A stretch of 64,000 nucleotides of DNA, taken from assembly GCA_049115695.1 (NCBI GenBank), contig JAGDZR010000007.1, positions 62,001-126,000 of the forward strand. The letters are read 5' to 3'. This DNA comes from JAGDZR01 sp049115695. Lineage in GTDB: Bacteria; Bacteroidota; Bacteroidia; Cytophagales; Cyclobacteriaceae. Within the stretch, counting starts at the first letter, position 1, and every line of letters starts with the position of its first letter. Under the pieces are notes generated by a model. That model had not been told where the DNA came from. It saw only the letters and a list, made by a program, of their open reading frames with translations, and searched no databases. The translations under genes were made by a program, and so were the position numbers. This document shows positions 61,423 through 64,000 of the stretch, in pieces.

Positions 61423-62991
61423 ATGAAGACAGCAATAAGAAGATTGATGTGCCTCTCACTAATAGTTACAGGCGCATTCCTTAGCAATGAAGCCCAGGGG
61501 CAAGCATCACAGGCAGGATACAAGCAAACTTGGGAATCTGTTAGCAACGTTGAGGCTACCCCAGAATGGTTTAAAGACGCCAAATTTGGTATTTACACCC
61601 ATTGGGGACCAACATCTGTAGCATTCGAAGGAATGGAGGAAAATCAACGATTGCCGGGTTGGCATGGGATGCATATGTGGGGTAAGAAAGGATCAAAGCG
61701 CTGGCAAACAGGAACAGCACAAAGTAGCGAACCCTCGTCTAACTACAAACATCATGTCAAGCAGTTTGGCAACCCACAAAAATATGGGTACGACTATATT
61801 ATAGACCAGTTCAAACCTACTGGATTTGACGCCAAAGAATGGGCTGAACTATTTGCTTTATCTGGTGCGAAATTCGCAGGACCTGTTGCAATGCACCATG
61901 ACAATTTTGCCATGTGGGATAGCAAAGCCACGCGATGGAACTCGATGAACTATGGAGGCGTTGATATCTCTGCTGAATTGAAAAGAGAGGTAGAAGAACT
62001 AGACATGAAATTTATGGCTTCATTTCACCATGCTTTCACATGGGCATTCTTTGCACAAGCCTATGATTTCAAAATTGATCCCTCATTGCATGACTTGTAT
62101 GGTGAGCCAAGAGAATTTGGAGCAGAAGTGAGCGATGCATTCTTAGCATCCTGGTGGGCCAAACTGAAAGAATACATTGACACCTATCAGCCAGATATGA
62201 TCTGGTTTGATTGGTGGCTGGAAAACTTCCCAGAAGAAGAAAGATTGAAATTTTTGGCGTACTACTACAACAAAGGGCTTGAGTGGAACAAAGAGGTCGC
62301 AGTATGTTACAAGGAAGCAACATTTACACAGGAAACGGCAATTAATGACTATGAAAGAGGTCGCCCTAATCAAATCGTAGATCCTGCCTGGCTAACGGAT
62401 ACTTCTCCCGGCACCTGGTTTTACAGATCCAACGCTAAGTTCGTAGAAGCCAATGAGCTGATCGATATTCTAGTGGATATTGTGGCCAAGAACGGCTGTA
62501 TGCTGCTGAACGTCCCTCCAGATCCTGACGGAACAATTCCAGATGAAATGAAGAAATTGCTTACAGAGATGGGCGCTTGGCTTCAAGTAAATGGAGAAGC
62601 TATTTATGCCACAAGAACCTGGGACATTTTCGGTGAGGGGCCAACTCGTTTACCATCCGGAGGTCATAAGATTGAAGAGAAGGCTAAAATAGAATATGGT
62701 AATACTGATGTTAGGTTTACTAAGAAGTCTGACACTGAGTTTTATGCTATTGTCCTTGACAAGCCTGACGAACAACTCTCAATCAAATCCCTTAGCACTT
62801 ACATTGGCTTGTTGAATTCCAACATTCAGAAAATAGAATTGCTTGGTTCAGATGAAGAAATCAAATGGGAAAGAAATGCTGATGGGCTAATCATCAACGC
62901 CCCAACTGAGTATCCTACCGAACATGCTCATGCATTTAAAATTATCTTGGGCGCTTATCAGGAAGCAGATATCGACGGTGAAATAGACTAG
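61423..62991 (+). CDS. GH29 alpha-L-fucosidase, secreted
   Basis: A 522-residue enzyme with a signal peptide (LMCLSLIVTGAFLSNEAQGQ). The GH29 barrel opens with TPEWFKDAKFGIYTHWGPTSVAF. It has the substrate-site block GPVAMHHDNFAMWDS (family usually HHDGF, so Gly is replaced by Asn here). The nucleophile Asp is in PDMIWFDWWLENFP, and the C-terminal LLNVPPDPDGTIPDEM segment is typical, followed by a beta-sandwich. It removes alpha-L-fucosyl residues. The acid/base residue is not conserved in position in this family and I cannot place it. A good terminator follows. Confidence 0.95.
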   Translation: MKTAIRRLMCLSLIVTGAFLSNEAQGQASQAGYKQTWESVSNVEATPEWFKDAKFGIYTHWGPTSVAFEGMEENQRLPGWHGMHMWGKKGSKRWQTGTAQSSEPSSNYKHHVKQFGNPQKYGYDYIIDQFKPTGFDAKEWAELFALSGAKFAGPVAMHHDNFAMWDSKATRWNSMNYGGVDISAELKREVEELDMKFMASFHHAFTWAFFAQAYDFKIDPSLHDLYGEPREFGAEVSDAFLASWWAKLKEYIDTYQPDMIWFDWWLENFPEEERLKFLAYYYNKGLEWNKEVAVCYKEATFTQETAINDYERGRPNQIVDPAWLTDTSPGTWFYRSNAKFVEANELIDILVDIVAKNGCMLLNVPPDPDGTIPDEMKKLLTEMGAWLQVNGEAIYATRTWDIFGEGPTRLPSGGHKIEEKAKIEYGNTDVRFTKKSDTEFYAIVLDKPDEQLSIKSLSTYIGLLNSNIQKIELLGSDEEIKWERNADGLIINAPTEYPTEHAHAFKIILGAYQEADIDGEID

Positions 62992-63014
62992 TAATTCTTT
63001 AAATCACATCCTAG

Positions 63015-63044
63015 AAGGGGCGGTTTATACCGTCCCTTTTTTTG
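63015..63044 (+). terminator. intrinsic terminator of the fucosidase gene
   Basis: AAGGGGCGGT (63015-63024) pairs with ACCGTCCCTT (63029-63038) with one G-T wobble and is followed by Ts to 63044. A second, perfect 8-bp hairpin (ATAAAGCA/TGCTTTAT) lies at 63051-63070. Confidence 0.85.
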
Positions 63045-63107
63045 TATTTGATAAAGCAATCATGCTTTATTTGCCATTGTCTATGAAGGGCACGCCTTAG
63101 CGTCTAT

Positions 63108-63448
63108 ATGAAGATTACAACAATCATAGAAAAGTACTGGATAGCTGCAACTATCTGGTCACTTCTGATCATTACATTTCTAAGCCTTTATCCACTTCCC
63201 GAACTTCCGGATGTCCCTGGCGAGGACAAGACCTTCACCTTGTAGCTTATACCGCCCTTGCCTTTCCATCAGGGACCAGAAACCCACACAAAGATATATT
63301 CCTGCTGATTGCGTTTGCGCTCTTTAGTGGAAGTATTGAACTCATCCAACCCTATGTAAATAGGAATGGTGAATGGAGGGACTTTATCGCCAATGTGAGT
63401 GGATCCTTATTGGGTATACACTTGGTAGAGTTGCTAGGATGTTGGTAG
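63108..63448 (+). pseudogene. VanZ-like membrane protein, frameshifted
   Basis: Read in two frames this is a VanZ-family protein of about 113 residues. The first 45 codons (EKYWIAATIWSLLIITFLSLYPLPELPDVPGEDK) stop at 63243-63245. From about 63236 the next frame continues HLVAYTALAFPSGTRNPHKD, then a hydrophobic segment, IELIQPYVNRNGEWRDFIANVSGSLLG and ends at 63448. Restoring one base, probably a C in TTCACC near 63234-63238, rejoins the reading frame. VanZ homologues are small membrane proteins; in enterococci VanZ gives teicoplanin resistance, but most are of unknown role. It could also be a sequencing error. Confidence 0.8.
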
Positions 63449-63628
63449 GCAAATATTTTGACTAATTCCAATAGTACTCGAATCATCTTTCGTATGATTT
63501 CAACAAACTAACCATGTAGGGTTAGATATCATATAACTTAGTAGCTAGTCCAAATCGTCGTTTTATGCCTTGCTTAAGGTGACAAACACATAAAACATGG
63601 ACGTTATTAGAGTCCTGAAAACCACTTC

Positions 63629-64000
63629 CTAGTTACCTTTTTTCTTAACTGTATTTGATCGCAATGGCTCTTTTTCTGAAGGGTTAACCCTTCGGAAAAA
63701 CTGTCTGTTAAAATCGTATCGCAGCGTGATTTCGTGACCTGTACCTAAATCGGATCCGGAAGAATCAAGACGCCTCTCACTCGTGTAAGAAATGAAATAT
63801 CGGTTTTCTAAACGTAAACCCAGGCTTAACCCACCCACAGCATTGGTACGATAAGTCAGGCCCAGCATGTATTTATTGTCGTAAGTATAGAAAACAGAAG
63901 ACTGCAACAGATCTGCTCCTAATTTGTTTGCTTGATACAAGATTCTTGGCTCCAGGATATCATATCCAAATCTTACTGGTAAGTAGCCATTCATGGTGGC
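63629..64000 (-). CDS. PorP/SprF-family outer-membrane protein, C-terminal part
   Basis: The final ~123 residues of a beta-barrel protein; the frame is open to the right edge, so the methionine at 63994 is probably internal. The pattern GYDILEPRILYQANKLGADLLQSSVFYTYDNKYMLGLTYRTNAVGGLSLGLRLENRYFISYTSERR with the later GTGHEITLRYDF matches the ends of PorP/SprF proteins, which accompany the type IX secretion system and gliding machinery. A charged tail follows the last strand (after NRQFFRRVNPSEKEPLRSNTVKKKG). The upstream part and any neighbouring large adhesin gene lie outside the window. Confidence 0.8.
   Translation of the reverse strand, partial: ATMNGYLPVRFGYDILEPRILYQANKLGADLLQSSVFYTYDNKYMLGLTYRTNAVGGLSLGLRLENRYFISYTSERRLDSSGSDLGTGHEITLRYDFNRQFFRRVNPSEKEPLRSNTVKKKGN

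Noticed and set aside
63629..63994. Complete small gene starting at 63994
   Set aside because: The frame stays open to the window edge and the encoded strands match only the C-terminus of PorP/SprF proteins, so it is a partial gene.

Overview
The window looks like a chromosomal segment of a marine-type Bacteroidota bacterium, probably a member of the Cytophagales; this is inferred from gene content, not from a search. The signs are a SusC/SusD pair, a one-protein hybrid two-component regulator, many lipoproteins with Bacteroidota-style lipoboxes, a PorP/SprF-type protein of the type IX secretion system, poor Shine-Dalgarno sites and an AT-rich sequence. I saw no rRNA, tRNA or CRISPR array. 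Both ends cut a gene: pckA on the left and the PorP/SprF-like gene on the right.

Bases 1-9400 are core metabolism and replication: the end of PEP carboxykinase, methylglyoxal synthase, a tight reverse-strand operon (etfB-etfA-bifunctional nuclease-nucleoside transporter), a TPR protein, a quinone-reductase-like oxidoreductase behind dnaB, two DnaA boxes upstream of dnaB, and a small Mur-ligase-like orphan paired with a DnaQ-type exonuclease. Bases 9430-18742 group genes that fit osmotic and envelope homeostasis: a fused trehalose-phosphate synthase/phosphatase facing a GH15 hydrolase across a shared perfect terminator hairpin, a K+ channel coupled to a small lipoprotein, a GPP34 (Golgi phosphoprotein 3-like) protein, a CPA1 Na+/H+ antiporter and a PBP4-type carboxypeptidase. 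Bases 18797-24600 are a complete tripartite RND efflux operon. A CoA-transferase, a large beta-propeller protein, L-2-hydroxyglutarate oxidase and an unknown membrane-anchored protein follow up to 31296.

From 31379 to about 62991 the window is a large carbohydrate locus. It holds three different sulfatases, a TRAP transporter (dctPQM), a hybrid two-component regulator, two GH2 enzymes, a GH29 alpha-L-fucosidase, an L-rhamnose/L-fucose mutarotase-type protein, SusC/SusD, a VCBS/ASPIC-UnbV lipoprotein, a cytochrome c-PA14-like lipoprotein and a LacI regulator. Together they suggest outer-membrane capture, desulfation and trimming of a sulfated polysaccharide containing fucose and beta-galactoside, followed by uptake of the products. 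The exact polymer cannot be read from the sequence.

The most unusual items are: an internally deleted, still in-frame remnant of a REP-associated (Y1/RAYT-type) transposase bracketed by inverted hairpin repeats and sitting beside a death-on-curing toxin remnant (43841-44370); a GH2 protein that seems to have lost its acid/base glutamate (44378-47269); intrinsic-terminator hairpins directly before the mgsA and cytochrome start codons; LacI-like operator candidates in front of susC and between the GH2 and GH29 genes; and a VanZ-like gene broken by an apparent one-base deletion (63108-63448).
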